This document shows, one piece after another, positions 37,801 through 46,628 of a stretch of DNA of 64,000 nucleotides. Where the stretch lies: positions 148,805 to 212,804 of IMG/VR virus record IMGVR_UViG_3300022752_000015. One strand, given 5' to 3'. Positions within the stretch are counted from its first letter, which is position 1; the number at the start of each line of letters is the position of its first letter. Source of the stretch: a virus. Both the position numbers and the translations under genes were made by a program. The notes under the pieces were generated by a model. The model was given only the letters and a program-made list of their open reading frames with translations, searched no databases and was not told where the DNA came from.

Positions 37801-39443
37801 TGTCTGAAAAAACGTTAACAAAACAGCAACAAGTCAACGAGATAATTCGTTGTGGCAAAGATCCGTCGTATTTTATAAAGCACTACGCAAGAATCCAGCA
37901 TCCATTAAAAGGTACGATTCCATTTGAGTTGTATCCTTTTCAAGATGAATGCTTAGAAAACTTTCAAAAGCATAGATTTAACATTGTGCTAAAATCCAGA
38001 CAGCTGGGTTTATCAACGGTTTCAGCTGCATATGCCACTTGGTTAGCTATTTTTTACAAAGATAAAAACGTATTAGTTATTGCAACAAAACTTGCTACTG
38101 CTCAGAACTTTATTAAGAAAGTAGCTGTTTTACTACAATCTTTGCCAAAATGGCTTTTGATGCCCAAGTTTGAGCCATCAAAGCAACAAATATCTTTTAG
38201 CAATGGATCTCAGATAAAGGCTGTACCTACGTCGGAAGATGCAGGCCGTTCTGAAGCTCTATCTTTGCTAATTGTAGACGAGTGTGCATTTATTAGAGAT
38301 TTTGACACGATATGGACAGGTCTCTATCCCACGCTTACGACAGGTGGTAACGCTATTCTAATTTCTTCTCCTAATGGAGTAGGTGGTTTATATTACAGAT
38401 TATGGGTTGAAGCAGAAGCTGGGGCTAACGAATTTAATCCGATAAGACTTCCGTGGACTGTTCACCCAGAGCACGATGAAATTTGGTTTGCAAAAGAAAC
38501 TAGAAATCTACCAAAAAGAAAAGTTAGTCAAGAATATCTTTGCGATTTTATCACGTCTGGAGATACGTTCTTACAGTCAGAAGATCTAGAAGATTTAAGA
38601 TCCAAAATATCTCCTCCTATTGAAAAATCAGGATTTGATAGAAACGTTTGGATATGGGATCACCCTTCACCAGAAAAATCATATGTAATTTCTGCAGATG
38701 TTGCTAGAGGCGATGCATCAGATTATTCTGCGTTTCATGTAATAGATCAATCTGCTTGTGAGATTGTAGCAGAATACATGGGTAAAATACCTCCAGAAAA
38801 GTTTGCAGAGTTATTGGCTGAATGGGGTAAAAAATATAATAATGCTTTCATCTGTCCAGAGAATAACACATTTGGATATTTCGTGAATGTTAAGCTTAGA
38901 GACTCCGGATATCCACGATTGTATTACCACAACAATAAAGGTGATCCGTTTTCTTACTCTTCAGTAGATCCTTCAGAACTACCAGGGTTCCCAACGAATC
39001 AAAAAACGAGAGTTCAAGTTTTAACAAAGCTTGAAGAACTTATAAGAAATAAGGTTTTAAGGTGCCATTCTCAACGCCTGTACGATCAACTTCAGGCTTT
39101 TATTTGGAATGGTAATAAGCCTATGGCTTCTAAAGATAGTCATGATGATTTAATCATGAGTCTTGCTATTGGTGCGTGGCTAGTTGAAGACGGAAGTGGT
39201 GCTAATGAATCTGCTATGGCTATGGCATATGCTATGCTAAAAGCGACGGGTATCTCTAGAAGAGAATTAAATGAAATTCCTAATGGCCCTAATTCAGCTA
39301 GTCCATACATCAGTCCTTCATTAAGAGCTTCAACTGGAATTAATCCTCAAAATGTGTATAAATTGCGAGAACCAACCGACGTTAAACATGTCAACGCTAA
39401 TTCTGATCCACTAATTGCAGATTTATCTTGGTTGTATCGTTGA
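37800..39443 (+). CDS. Terminase large subunit (gp17-like)
   Basis: 547 residues, close to the T4-family size (610). The ATPase domain has a deviant Walker A SRQLGLST near 66-73, Walker B LLIVDECAF near 156-164 and an ISSPNG coupling motif. The RNase H-like nuclease has SADVARGDASDYS near 299, CPENNTFG near 353 and SHDDLIM near 446 as acidic metal ligands. It pumps DNA into the prohead through the portal at 39857 and cuts it. Its place before portal and protease is the classic order. Confidence 0.95.
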   Translation: MSEKTLTKQQQVNEIIRCGKDPSYFIKHYARIQHPLKGTIPFELYPFQDECLENFQKHRFNIVLKSRQLGLSTVSAAYATWLAIFYKDKNVLVIATKLATAQNFIKKVAVLLQSLPKWLLMPKFEPSKQQISFSNGSQIKAVPTSEDAGRSEALSLLIVDECAFIRDFDTIWTGLYPTLTTGGNAILISSPNGVGGLYYRLWVEAEAGANEFNPIRLPWTVHPEHDEIWFAKETRNLPKRKVSQEYLCDFITSGDTFLQSEDLEDLRSKISPPIEKSGFDRNVWIWDHPSPEKSYVISADVARGDASDYSAFHVIDQSACEIVAEYMGKIPPEKFAELLAEWGKKYNNAFICPENNTFGYFVNVKLRDSGYPRLYYHNNKGDPFSYSSVDPSELPGFPTNQKTRVQVLTKLEELIRNKVLRCHSQRLYDQLQAFIWNGNKPMASKDSHDDLIMSLAIGAWLVEDGSGANESAMAMAYAMLKATGISRRELNEIPNGPNSASPYISPSLRASTGINPQNVYKLREPTDVKHVNANSDPLIADLSWLYR

Positions 39444-39489
39444 AGCGTAATAAATATTTGACATTACTGTTACGATAAAAGAGACTAAT

Positions 39490-39798
39490 ATGCCAAAAAA
39501 GTTAAATTCTGTTGAACTTCATGCAAAAATTTTGCTACAAAAAGAAGCACTAATGGAAGGAGTGGATTCTTCAGGGGTAAAATCTTTAATTTCTTCTGCA
39601 GCAGATTTATATGAAGAAATCATAGATTTCGAACAGAATGCAACCGCCGATGCTATTAATGCATTGACTCCTCATTTAAAAAACGTGAAGGACACTCTTG
39701 AAAAAATGATAGAGAATCCTACAAGCTACGTGCCACAATCAACAACAATGGCCGAAAAGCAAAGAGTAACTTTTAAACCAACTAAAGATGTTGATTGA
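39490..39798 (+). CDS. Small helical hypothetical protein in head module
   Basis: 102 residues, all helical, with no motif. It lies between terminase and portal, so it may be a packaging or neck accessory. The leader before it contains AATAAATATTTGAC, a possible -10-like element. The start at 39490 has AGAGAC only as a weak ribosome site. Confidence 0.55.
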   Translation: MPKKLNSVELHAKILLQKEALMEGVDSSGVKSLISSAADLYEEIIDFEQNATADAINALTPHLKNVKDTLEKMIENPTSYVPQSTTMAEKQRVTFKPTKDVD

Positions 39799-39856
39799 AG
39801 AATTTATTACCCAAGATAACTCTATAGTAATATATTCATACGTAGGGTTATAGAAC

Positions 39857-41827
39857 GTGGCAAAAGAAGAAAAAAATTTATTTCAGCGTCTTACTCGCTT
39901 ATTTAAAAGCGGTCCTGTAGTCAAGAGAAAGATTCGGACATTAGACACTACAATAGCGGTTGCTGACAAAGCTAAATCGTCAGCGGCCTTGTTGTTTCAG
40001 CGTTCAATGTCTCCCACTTATTCTACTATAACTGCAAATTCTTATAACTTGTCAGAACGTTTGATGAGATATCAAGATTTTGCAGAGATGGAATATACGC
40101 CTGAAATTGCTGCGGCGCTCGATATCTACGCCGACGAAACATGCGCGCAAGATGAAAAGGGCAGAGTACTTCACATTTATTCAGATAACGAAAAAATAAA
40201 ACAGATATTAGAAGATCTATTCTACAACACTCTAAATGTAGAATTTAACTTACGTTCATGGGCTAGAAATTTGGTTAAGTATGGAGACTTCTTTCTCTAT
40301 AATGATGTATCTCCCACACAAGGAGTTATCAACGCATTCCCAATTCCAGTAAACGAAATTGAAAGAGAAGAAAATTACGATAGAGAAGATCCATTTGCAG
40401 TAAGATATCGTTGGACGACTATGGGAAATAGAACATTAGAAAATTGGGAAATTTCTCATTTTAGGTACATCGGAAATGACATGTTTCTACCTTATGGATC
40501 TTCCGTCATAGAAGCCGCCAGAAGAATCTGGCGTCAACTAATTCTTCTTGAAGACGCTATGCTTGTGTATAGAGTTGTCCGCGCACCAGAACGTCGTGTA
40601 TTTTACGTAGACGTTGCGAATATTCCGGCCGAGAACGTTCCAATGTACGTTGAAGAACAAAGAAAGAACCTTAGAACTAATCAAGTTGTTGATAGGAACA
40701 CAGGTAGGGTCGATCTAAGATATTCTCCTTTGAGTGTAGAAGATGATTATTTCATTCCAGTGAGAGGCGGAGAAAGCGGAACAAAGATTGACACCTTGGC
40801 AGGTGGTCAAAATGCAGCTTCGGTTGAAGATGTAGCTTACATTCAAAAAAAGCTATTTGCCGCATTAAAAATTCCAAGAGCTTATTTGGGATATGATGAA
40901 ATGTTGTCTTCAAAAGCTACATTAGCTCAAGAAGATATCAGATTTTCTAGAACGATAAATGTGGTTCAAAAGACGATTGTTTCTGAACTTAATAAGTTGG
41001 CGATTATACATCTTTATGCAAATGGATTTGACAACGAAGATTTACAAAACTTTACTTTACGTCTTTCTAACCCTTCGACTGTTGCCCAACAACAGAAGCT
41101 AGAACTCTGGAGATCAAAGTTTGAAATAGGTGGTGCTTTACCTGAAGGAATGGGAAGCAAAAGATTTATTCAAAAAGAAATTTGGGGATTGAATGACGAA
41201 CAAATTCTTGCAATCAATGAACAAAGAAAGCAAGAAAAGATCATTGATGCTGAAGTAGAAGCTGCTAAACCTGAAGGTGAAGAAGAAGCGCCTGCTGGTG
41301 GCGAAGAAGAAGCGCCTGCTGGAGAAGAAGCAGGAGGCGAAGAAGAAGAAGAAGCAGGCGGCGGAGGAGGCGGATTATTTGCAGGAGATAAACCTTCAGA
41401 TGATGCATCTCCTGATGCAAAGTTGCTATTATCGGTAGATGAACCCGAACAAATGCCAAATTTATACGAAAAAGACAAGCTACCCATAAAGAAATCAAAT
41501 AAGACTAAATACAGCAATAAAAAAGCGCAGTATGATAGTTCTAGAAGAAAAAAATGGCAACTACATGAACCAGATTTCGTAAAAATGACGTCAACTCATC
41601 AAGCGTTGAATGACCCGTATGATACGAAGTGGTTAAAAAACCAATTTAAAGATCCATTAGGATTATCAGAGTCGATAAACGAAACTTATCACGTGACAAG
41701 TCTTCCTCCTGATGTAATGTCTTCTCTAAAAAAGATGACAGTAGCTTTGAAGATTCAAAAAAATAAAGAAGGATTATTAACAGAATCTAACGAGGAAGCG
41801 GCTTTAGATCTTGACATCGAAGACTGA
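39857..41827 (+). CDS. Portal protein (gp20-like)
   Basis: 656 residues from a GTG. RLMRYQDFAEMEYTPEIAAA, LDIYADETC, VRAPERRVFYVDVAN, IPRAYLGYDE and KATLAQEDIRF are hallmark segments of T4-type portals, which form a dodecameric ring at one capsid vertex. After about residue 470 a repetitive EEAPAGGE/EEAGGGGGG low-complexity stretch, encoded by repeated GAAGAAGAAG/GCGCCTGCTGG units, connects to a C-terminal extension of about 130 residues not usual in T4 gp20. That acidic linker may be flexible or face the scaffold. Confidence 0.92.
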   Translation: MAKEEKNLFQRLTRLFKSGPVVKRKIRTLDTTIAVADKAKSSAALLFQRSMSPTYSTITANSYNLSERLMRYQDFAEMEYTPEIAAALDIYADETCAQDEKGRVLHIYSDNEKIKQILEDLFYNTLNVEFNLRSWARNLVKYGDFFLYNDVSPTQGVINAFPIPVNEIEREENYDREDPFAVRYRWTTMGNRTLENWEISHFRYIGNDMFLPYGSSVIEAARRIWRQLILLEDAMLVYRVVRAPERRVFYVDVANIPAENVPMYVEEQRKNLRTNQVVDRNTGRVDLRYSPLSVEDDYFIPVRGGESGTKIDTLAGGQNAASVEDVAYIQKKLFAALKIPRAYLGYDEMLSSKATLAQEDIRFSRTINVVQKTIVSELNKLAIIHLYANGFDNEDLQNFTLRLSNPSTVAQQQKLELWRSKFEIGGALPEGMGSKRFIQKEIWGLNDEQILAINEQRKQEKIIDAEVEAAKPEGEEEAPAGGEEEAPAGEEAGGEEEEEAGGGGGGLFAGDKPSDDASPDAKLLLSVDEPEQMPNLYEKDKLPIKKSNKTKYSNKKAQYDSSRRKKWQLHEPDFVKMTSTHQALNDPYDTKWLKNQFKDPLGLSESINETYHVTSLPPDVMSSLKKMTVALKIQKNKEGLLTESNEEAALDLDIED

Positions 41828-41878
41828 AAGTATATCTATTCATTAGAGTAATTCAACTGTTGAAAGGAATTGACCAGA

Positions 41879-42739
41879 ATGTCATCCTCACATAATAAAA
41901 AAAGAAATACTGGATTAATTTACGAGTTTCTAATTAAAACCATATCAAAAGCGCTCGTAGAAAATAACAAACCTCAATCATCAAAAGCGCTTAAAATCAT
42001 TAAGCAAAATTTCAAATCTGGTACTGAGTTATATAGAGAATTTAGACTCATAAATGCTTTAATGAAAACTACAGTTGGATCAGAATCAATTGCTGCTTCA
42101 ATAATTTTTGAAGCAAAAAACGCTGCTAGAAGTCATGATATGCATGAATTAGACAGAGAAAAATCAATTTTAATTAGGAGTATAAACCACCAATTAAAAG
42201 ACGATAATTTTTATGACCAGCATATCAATGAATACAAGATGTTTGCAACAATACAGAATTTGCTCAACAGTTGGAGGAACCCTAATTCTGACTTGCAAAA
42301 AACAGCTGAATATGAAGAAGCATTGATGAAGTGGCTTGTTTCTCCAAAGAGTCAGTTGCAAGAAGAAAAGGTCAACGAAAACTCAGTAGGAACGAATCGT
42401 CTTCTTATGAAAGTCATGATGAAGAAGTTAAGCGAAAAATACGATGGAGCTCTTACGTCTGATCAAAAATCTCTTATCAAAGCTTATGCTTTTGCTACAG
42501 CCAATGACGACAGCTCTACGATCTTAAAAAAATTGAGTGAAATAAGAGAAAGATTATTGGAATCTATCAATGATTATCTGGAGTCAAAAGAATCTTCAAA
42601 GTATTTGAACACTAAATTATTAGAAGTAAAGAATAAGTTGTTCGAACCGTTAAATGAAGTTAACGATTCCACTATTTCTGAATACATGTTATACGCAAAG
42701 TTAGTTGATGAACTAACTTCAGGAGGGTCAGATGTCTGA
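41879..42739 (+). CDS. Hypothetical head-module protein
   Basis: 286 residues from the ATG at 41879, ten bases after AGGA; the TTG at 41870 would be too close to that site. It is helical and charged, with no motif. It overlaps the protease start by eight bases, so it is translated with it. Position between portal and prohead protease is where T4 has gp67 and gp68, small prohead-core proteins, but no sequence link is claimed. Confidence 0.6.
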   Translation: MSSSHNKKRNTGLIYEFLIKTISKALVENNKPQSSKALKIIKQNFKSGTELYREFRLINALMKTTVGSESIAASIIFEAKNAARSHDMHELDREKSILIRSINHQLKDDNFYDQHINEYKMFATIQNLLNSWRNPNSDLQKTAEYEEALMKWLVSPKSQLQEEKVNENSVGTNRLLMKVMMKKLSEKYDGALTSDQKSLIKAYAFATANDDSSTILKKLSEIRERLLESINDYLESKESSKYLNTKLLEVKNKLFEPLNEVNDSTISEYMLYAKLVDELTSGGSDV

Positions 42740-43340
42740 CTTGAAACTCTTAAATTCTTATGAAATATTTGATTATTCTTCTGAAACTATAAAAGAGTCC
42801 AGAGAAAAGAACGATGGAAAAATCTTGATGAAAGGTATTCTGCAAAAAGCAGATACCTTGAATCAAAATGGCAGAATCTACCCGAAAAATATTCTAGAAA
42901 GAGAAATAAGAAACTATCAAAAGTTTATAGCTGAAAATAGAGCTTTAGGAGAGTTAGATCATCCTGATTCTTCAGTGGTAAATTTAAAAAATGTTTCTCA
43001 TATAGTTCGTGAAGCATACTTAGACGGAGATGTCGTCTATGGAAGCGTGGAAATTCTAGACACCCCTTCTGGTAAGATACTACAATCCTTAGTCGAAAGC
43101 GGAGTAAAATTAGGAATATCATCTAGAGGAGTTGGTTCTACAAAAAAGCAAGGCGATTACCAGATAGTTCAAGATGATTTTCAATTGATCTGTTGGGACT
43201 ATGTTTCTGAACCATCAACACCAGGTGCGTTCATGATGGCAGAAGGAAAAACAATAAATCCCTCTGAGGTAAGAGGAATTTTTAATCGTTCTGACAGAAT
43301 CAATAGAATTATTAATGATATTTTATCTACAAAGAAGTAA
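42732..43340 (+). CDS. Prohead core protease (gp21-like)
   Basis: 202 residues. The motifs are RIYPKNILEREI, then GELDHPDSS with the catalytic His at 77, VYGSVEIL, and GVKLGISSRG with the catalytic Ser at 130 or 131. These follow the T4 gp21 and herpes-like assemblin fold. It matures the capsid by cleaving after Glu in [L/I]-x-E sites. Such sites occur in the capsid protein (L58-K59-E60) and in several tagged small proteins in this window. Confidence 0.9.
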   Translation: MSDLKLLNSYEIFDYSSETIKESREKNDGKILMKGILQKADTLNQNGRIYPKNILEREIRNYQKFIAENRALGELDHPDSSVVNLKNVSHIVREAYLDGDVVYGSVEILDTPSGKILQSLVESGVKLGISSRGVGSTKKQGDYQIVQDDFQLICWDYVSEPSTPGAFMMAEGKTINPSEVRGIFNRSDRINRIINDILSTKK

Positions 43341-43370
43341 TATTGTAAGGGTCAAAAAGGAAGCAGCCAT

Positions 43371-43796
43371 ATGAAAATGACTCGTAATGAACTGAAAGAT
43401 CTAGTGAAAGAATGTCTTGTGGAAATTTTATCCGAAGGCATGGGAAATTCCACAAAATTAAAAGAGTCATTCGCTTTTCAAGAAAAAAAAGTGCATAAAA
43501 AACCTGCTGATATGATTTCTTATGGCCAAAGAAATCAGATAATGGATAAGAAAAGAATAAGCGAAGTCATAAAGACAGAGTCTAAAGGTGATCCTATTCT
43601 TGCTGCAATTTTAGCTGACACAGCTTCAACTACACTACCAAACATGTTAATGAATGAAGGTCACAATCACACACCACAACCGGTTGGTTCTGTAGAAAGA
43701 ATCGTAGCTTCTACAAATCCAGAAGAACTATTTGGGGATGAAGCAGCGTCGAAATGGGCAGCGTTAGCGTTTATGGACACATCAAAGAAATTTTGA
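43371..43796 (+). CDS. Tagged small protein in head module
   Basis: 141 residues. The N-terminus MKMTRNELKDLVKECLVEIL carries the shared tag, and L20-S21-E22-G23 fits the prohead protease cleavage rule exactly. The remaining 119 residues would be the mature part. It lies between the protease and the scaffold, which is where internal head proteins are expected. AAAAGGAAGC provides a ribosome site. Best guess: prohead core or internal protein. Confidence 0.65.
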   Translation: MKMTRNELKDLVKECLVEILSEGMGNSTKLKESFAFQEKKVHKKPADMISYGQRNQIMDKKRISEVIKTESKGDPILAAILADTASTTLPNMLMNEGHNHTPQPVGSVERIVASTNPEELFGDEAASKWAALAFMDTSKKF

Positions 43797-43853
43797 TGTT
43801 TTAAAATAGATTAGAATACTTAGCCTATATATTTGCACGAAAGGTGTCTTTTT

Positions 43854-44090
43854 ATGAAACTAACATCGAATTTGTTGAAGAGAATCATCATGCAAGAGGT
43901 CGCAAAATTTAAGGCAGAACGTAGCACAGAAGATGCAGCAAAAGATGCCGAAGAAGTAGATGCTGATGAATTTGCAGATACTATTGAGAATCCTCATAAT
44001 TATTACAAGGCACTTGGTCTTGAAGAAGCTAGACTAGTGAAACGTTTAGAGAAAATTCGTGAAGCAAAAAGAGCTCTTCGAAACAAGTGA
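43854..44090 (+). CDS. Tagged small acidic/basic protein in head module
   Basis: 78 residues from the ATG at 43854, nine bases after AAAGG; a TTG 21 bases upstream is less likely. The N-terminus MKLTSNLLKRIIMQEVAKFK carries the shared tag but without a clean [L/I]-x-E site after it. An acidic centre (EDAAKDAEEVDADEFAD) and a basic end (EKIREAKRALRNK) resemble prohead core (gp67/68-like) proteins in charge pattern. Confidence 0.6.
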   Translation: MKLTSNLLKRIIMQEVAKFKAERSTEDAAKDAEEVDADEFADTIENPHNYYKALGLEEARLVKRLEKIREAKRALRNK

Positions 44091-44117
44091 CCTTACTTAA
44101 TCTTTAAGGAGGAAATT

Positions 44118-44612
44118 ATGCCTGGACAAGGGAAATACACGGTGTACGCACCGGAATCGAACGCAAAAAATAATTTAATGAGCAAGCTGTATCCAGAATC
44201 CCCGACAGCAAATTTTGTTGGAAAAGAAAATGAGTATAGAGCAGCTGTCGTTAGCACAGGCAATGCATATCTAGCTCCTTCTTCAACGACAGGCGACGCA
44301 TTCTTTGGTCCCAAGGTAAGTCTTAACTACGAAAATTCTCCAGATATATTAGCAGGTGCTGACGGCGCTTGGAAAAATCCTGGAGACCCTGCTAATTCTT
44401 TTACACCAGATCTCTCATCACCTGGACCTGGAAAGACGGATGGTGTCGACAAGTCCGCAGATCCTGGAATAAAGGCAGTCGATGTTAAACCAAACTATGT
44501 CCCTGGAGGTCCTGCAACTGGCACTCGTTCACCAGCACAATACGCTAAGAAAATTGGATCTTTGATGCTGAATGGTGCCACCAAAATGGGAACCTCTGAT
44601 TCATCAACATGA
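44118..44612 (+). CDS. Gly/Pro/Ser-rich head-module protein
   Basis: 164 residues following a strong GGAGG site. The composition is Gly, Pro, Ser and Asn-rich with little helix (KFPGPG-type turns, PGGPATGTRSPAQ), so it is probably extended or beta. It stands right before the scaffold. Candidate for a decoration or minor capsid protein; no homology recognised. Confidence 0.55.
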   Translation: MPGQGKYTVYAPESNAKNNLMSKLYPESPTANFVGKENEYRAAVVSTGNAYLAPSSTTGDAFFGPKVSLNYENSPDILAGADGAWKNPGDPANSFTPDLSSPGPGKTDGVDKSADPGIKAVDVKPNYVPGGPATGTRSPAQYAKKIGSLMLNGATKMGTSDSST

Positions 44613-44640
44613 CAATAATTGAAATGGAGAATTTTTGAAA

Positions 44641-46575
44641 ATGTCTAAACAGCTCTACGAAGAAGCAATAGCAGACGTAAAAAAACTAAAAGAAATAGCT
44701 GAAGATAACGCTAAAAGAGCAGTTATCGAGGCAGTTGCTCCACGAATTCGTGAGCTGATAGAAAAAGAGTTATTGGAAGAATCCTCCGCAGACATGTCTG
44801 CGGAGGATGATCATGATGATAAAAATCATGATAAAATATTGACAGATGATCCTACTAAAAAAGGACCTGAAGCTAAAAATAACGAAATGTCCATGTCAAT
44901 TGGCGAATTAACCTCAGAAGAAGATGAGAAAAAAGTTGAAGAGGACCAAACCGCTTCCGAGGTAACGCTTGAAGATGTCATGGAGATAATCGCGTCGAAG
45001 AGCAAGAACGAAACGCTCCGCGAATTTGAAGAAAAGTTACGCTATGTCGAAAAGATGATCGATTCGTTATCATCAATTGAACAAAGCATGAAAGAATCAA
45101 AAAGCTTTGAAAACAAAGTCTCTTCTCTTGAAGAAACGATCTCAGAGCTTTATGAACATGCAAACACGCGTATCGTAAGTTCAACTCAAAAGTTGAGCTG
45201 TAACCTTAAAATACAAAATTGCTTAAAAAAACTAGAAAAGCTTCAGGAGATTAAAATGAAGAAGAGAAATGGTCGTTTGGATGAAGAAACAATTAGCATT
45301 GAATTAACAGGAGTTCCTGACGACGTCGACCTCGAGAGCCTTGGAGTCAATTTGGTCTCCGGAGGCGGCGAAGAGGAAGACGAAGAAGCAGGCGAAGACA
45401 TGGAAGACCTCGGCGGCGAGGAAGAGGGTGGCGAAGACATGGAAGATCTCGGCGGAGATGACGAAGAAGGCGATGAGGACGAAGAAGACATGGAAGAAAT
45501 GTCTATGCCTAATACGCCGCAGACAGAATCTCGTCGTCTCAACGACAATTTGATTGTCGAGATTGACGAAGGTATGTTACGTCGTGAAATTGCACGCATG
45601 AAGGCTATTCGTGAAGAGGCAGTTCCTTCAACCAAGGGAGAAGCCCCAGGATCAGATGAGTTTGACGACTTTGGCGACGCCGAAGAAGAAGGCGAGCCTC
45701 TTGAGATGACATTGAGTGAAGTCGACGAAGTTGATGAAGTCGATGAAGCTGCTATGACAGATGAGACCTACGAAGCCTATGGCGTAGAAGGTGAAGCAGC
45801 CGACAGAACCGATTCATCACCTGCCGCAGTGAATCGCCGCGAACAATACGCACAAACAAAAAAGCAAGGTGATTCTCCAGTCAATGAAGCTGACAAAGAT
45901 GAAGAGGACGAGGAAGCTGAAAAGTCTGCCGATGAAGCAGCTAAGTGTGAGTCAATCCGTCGTCAGATGGTCGCAGAGCTCAAGCTTCAAGAGTCTCTCC
46001 GTGCAAGAGCCCGTGGTGCAGCGCGCCTTTATGAGGCATCTAAAGCAAAGTTCAATAAGACCCGTACGCTTTCTGAACGCAAGGAAATTGCTCGTCATGG
46101 AGATGCTCACAAGGCAGCCTACACGGGATTCGCAAAGCGTTACAACGAATCTGTTAAACGATTCAACAAACTTTCAGAGGCGCTTGCTGAAGCAAAGCGT
46201 CCAAGCAACGTTCGCTCTAATAGCAACGTGAAACCTGGTGCGAGCGCAGGCGATGTTCAGCTCCGCAACAAGTTGGCAGAAACGAATCTGCTCAACGCCA
46301 AGCTCATGTTCACGAACAAGCTTCTTCAATCAGAAGCCTTAACCTCGCGCCAGAAATCGCAGGTTATTGCGCAGCTCGATGAAGCAGCCACGCTCCGCGA
46401 AGTGAAGCTTGTATATGAGAGCCTCGCCAAGACATTGGCAGCTCCGCGTAAGCCTGTAACAGAAGGTCGCGTTCTTGGATCTTCTTCTCAGGCAACACGT
46501 TCGGCTTCGGCACAATCCCTCAACGAGGGTTATGAAGCAGAGCGTTGGGCAAAGCTCGCAGGCATAGCTAAGTGA
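44641..46575 (+). CDS. Prohead scaffold/core protein (gp22-like)
   Basis: 644 residues from the ATG at 44641 (a TTG at 44635 is nearer to GGAG and also possible). It is extremely acidic in the centre (repeated GEDMEDLGG and EEGD runs at about 220-285) and helical elsewhere. The C-terminal NLLNAKLMFTNKLLQSEAL and QKSQVIAQLDEA are typical of T4-like prohead core proteins. It precedes the capsid gene as gp22 precedes gp23. Base use changes inside the gene: the 5' third uses A/T-ending codons, while the 3' half uses C/G-ending codons like the capsid gene. Confidence 0.8.
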   Translation: MSKQLYEEAIADVKKLKEIAEDNAKRAVIEAVAPRIRELIEKELLEESSADMSAEDDHDDKNHDKILTDDPTKKGPEAKNNEMSMSIGELTSEEDEKKVEEDQTASEVTLEDVMEIIASKSKNETLREFEEKLRYVEKMIDSLSSIEQSMKESKSFENKVSSLEETISELYEHANTRIVSSTQKLSCNLKIQNCLKKLEKLQEIKMKKRNGRLDEETISIELTGVPDDVDLESLGVNLVSGGGEEEDEEAGEDMEDLGGEEEGGEDMEDLGGDDEEGDEDEEDMEEMSMPNTPQTESRRLNDNLIVEIDEGMLRREIARMKAIREEAVPSTKGEAPGSDEFDDFGDAEEEGEPLEMTLSEVDEVDEVDEAAMTDETYEAYGVEGEAADRTDSSPAAVNRREQYAQTKKQGDSPVNEADKDEEDEEAEKSADEAAKCESIRRQMVAELKLQESLRARARGAARLYEASKAKFNKTRTLSERKEIARHGDAHKAAYTGFAKRYNESVKRFNKLSEALAEAKRPSNVRSNSNVKPGASAGDVQLRNKLAETNLLNAKLMFTNKLLQSEALTSRQKSQVIAQLDEAATLREVKLVYESLAKTLAAPRKPVTEGRVLGSSSQATRSASAQSLNEGYEAERWAKLAGIAK

Positions 46576-46628
46576 TGCTTGAGGGCATGTAGATTAATCT
46601 TTCAATTTGTTTATAGGAGAATATAAGA

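Noticed and set aside
45341-46231. Plus-strand alternate frames inside the scaffold gene
   Set aside because: Low-complexity shadows of the acidic repeat; no ribosome sites.
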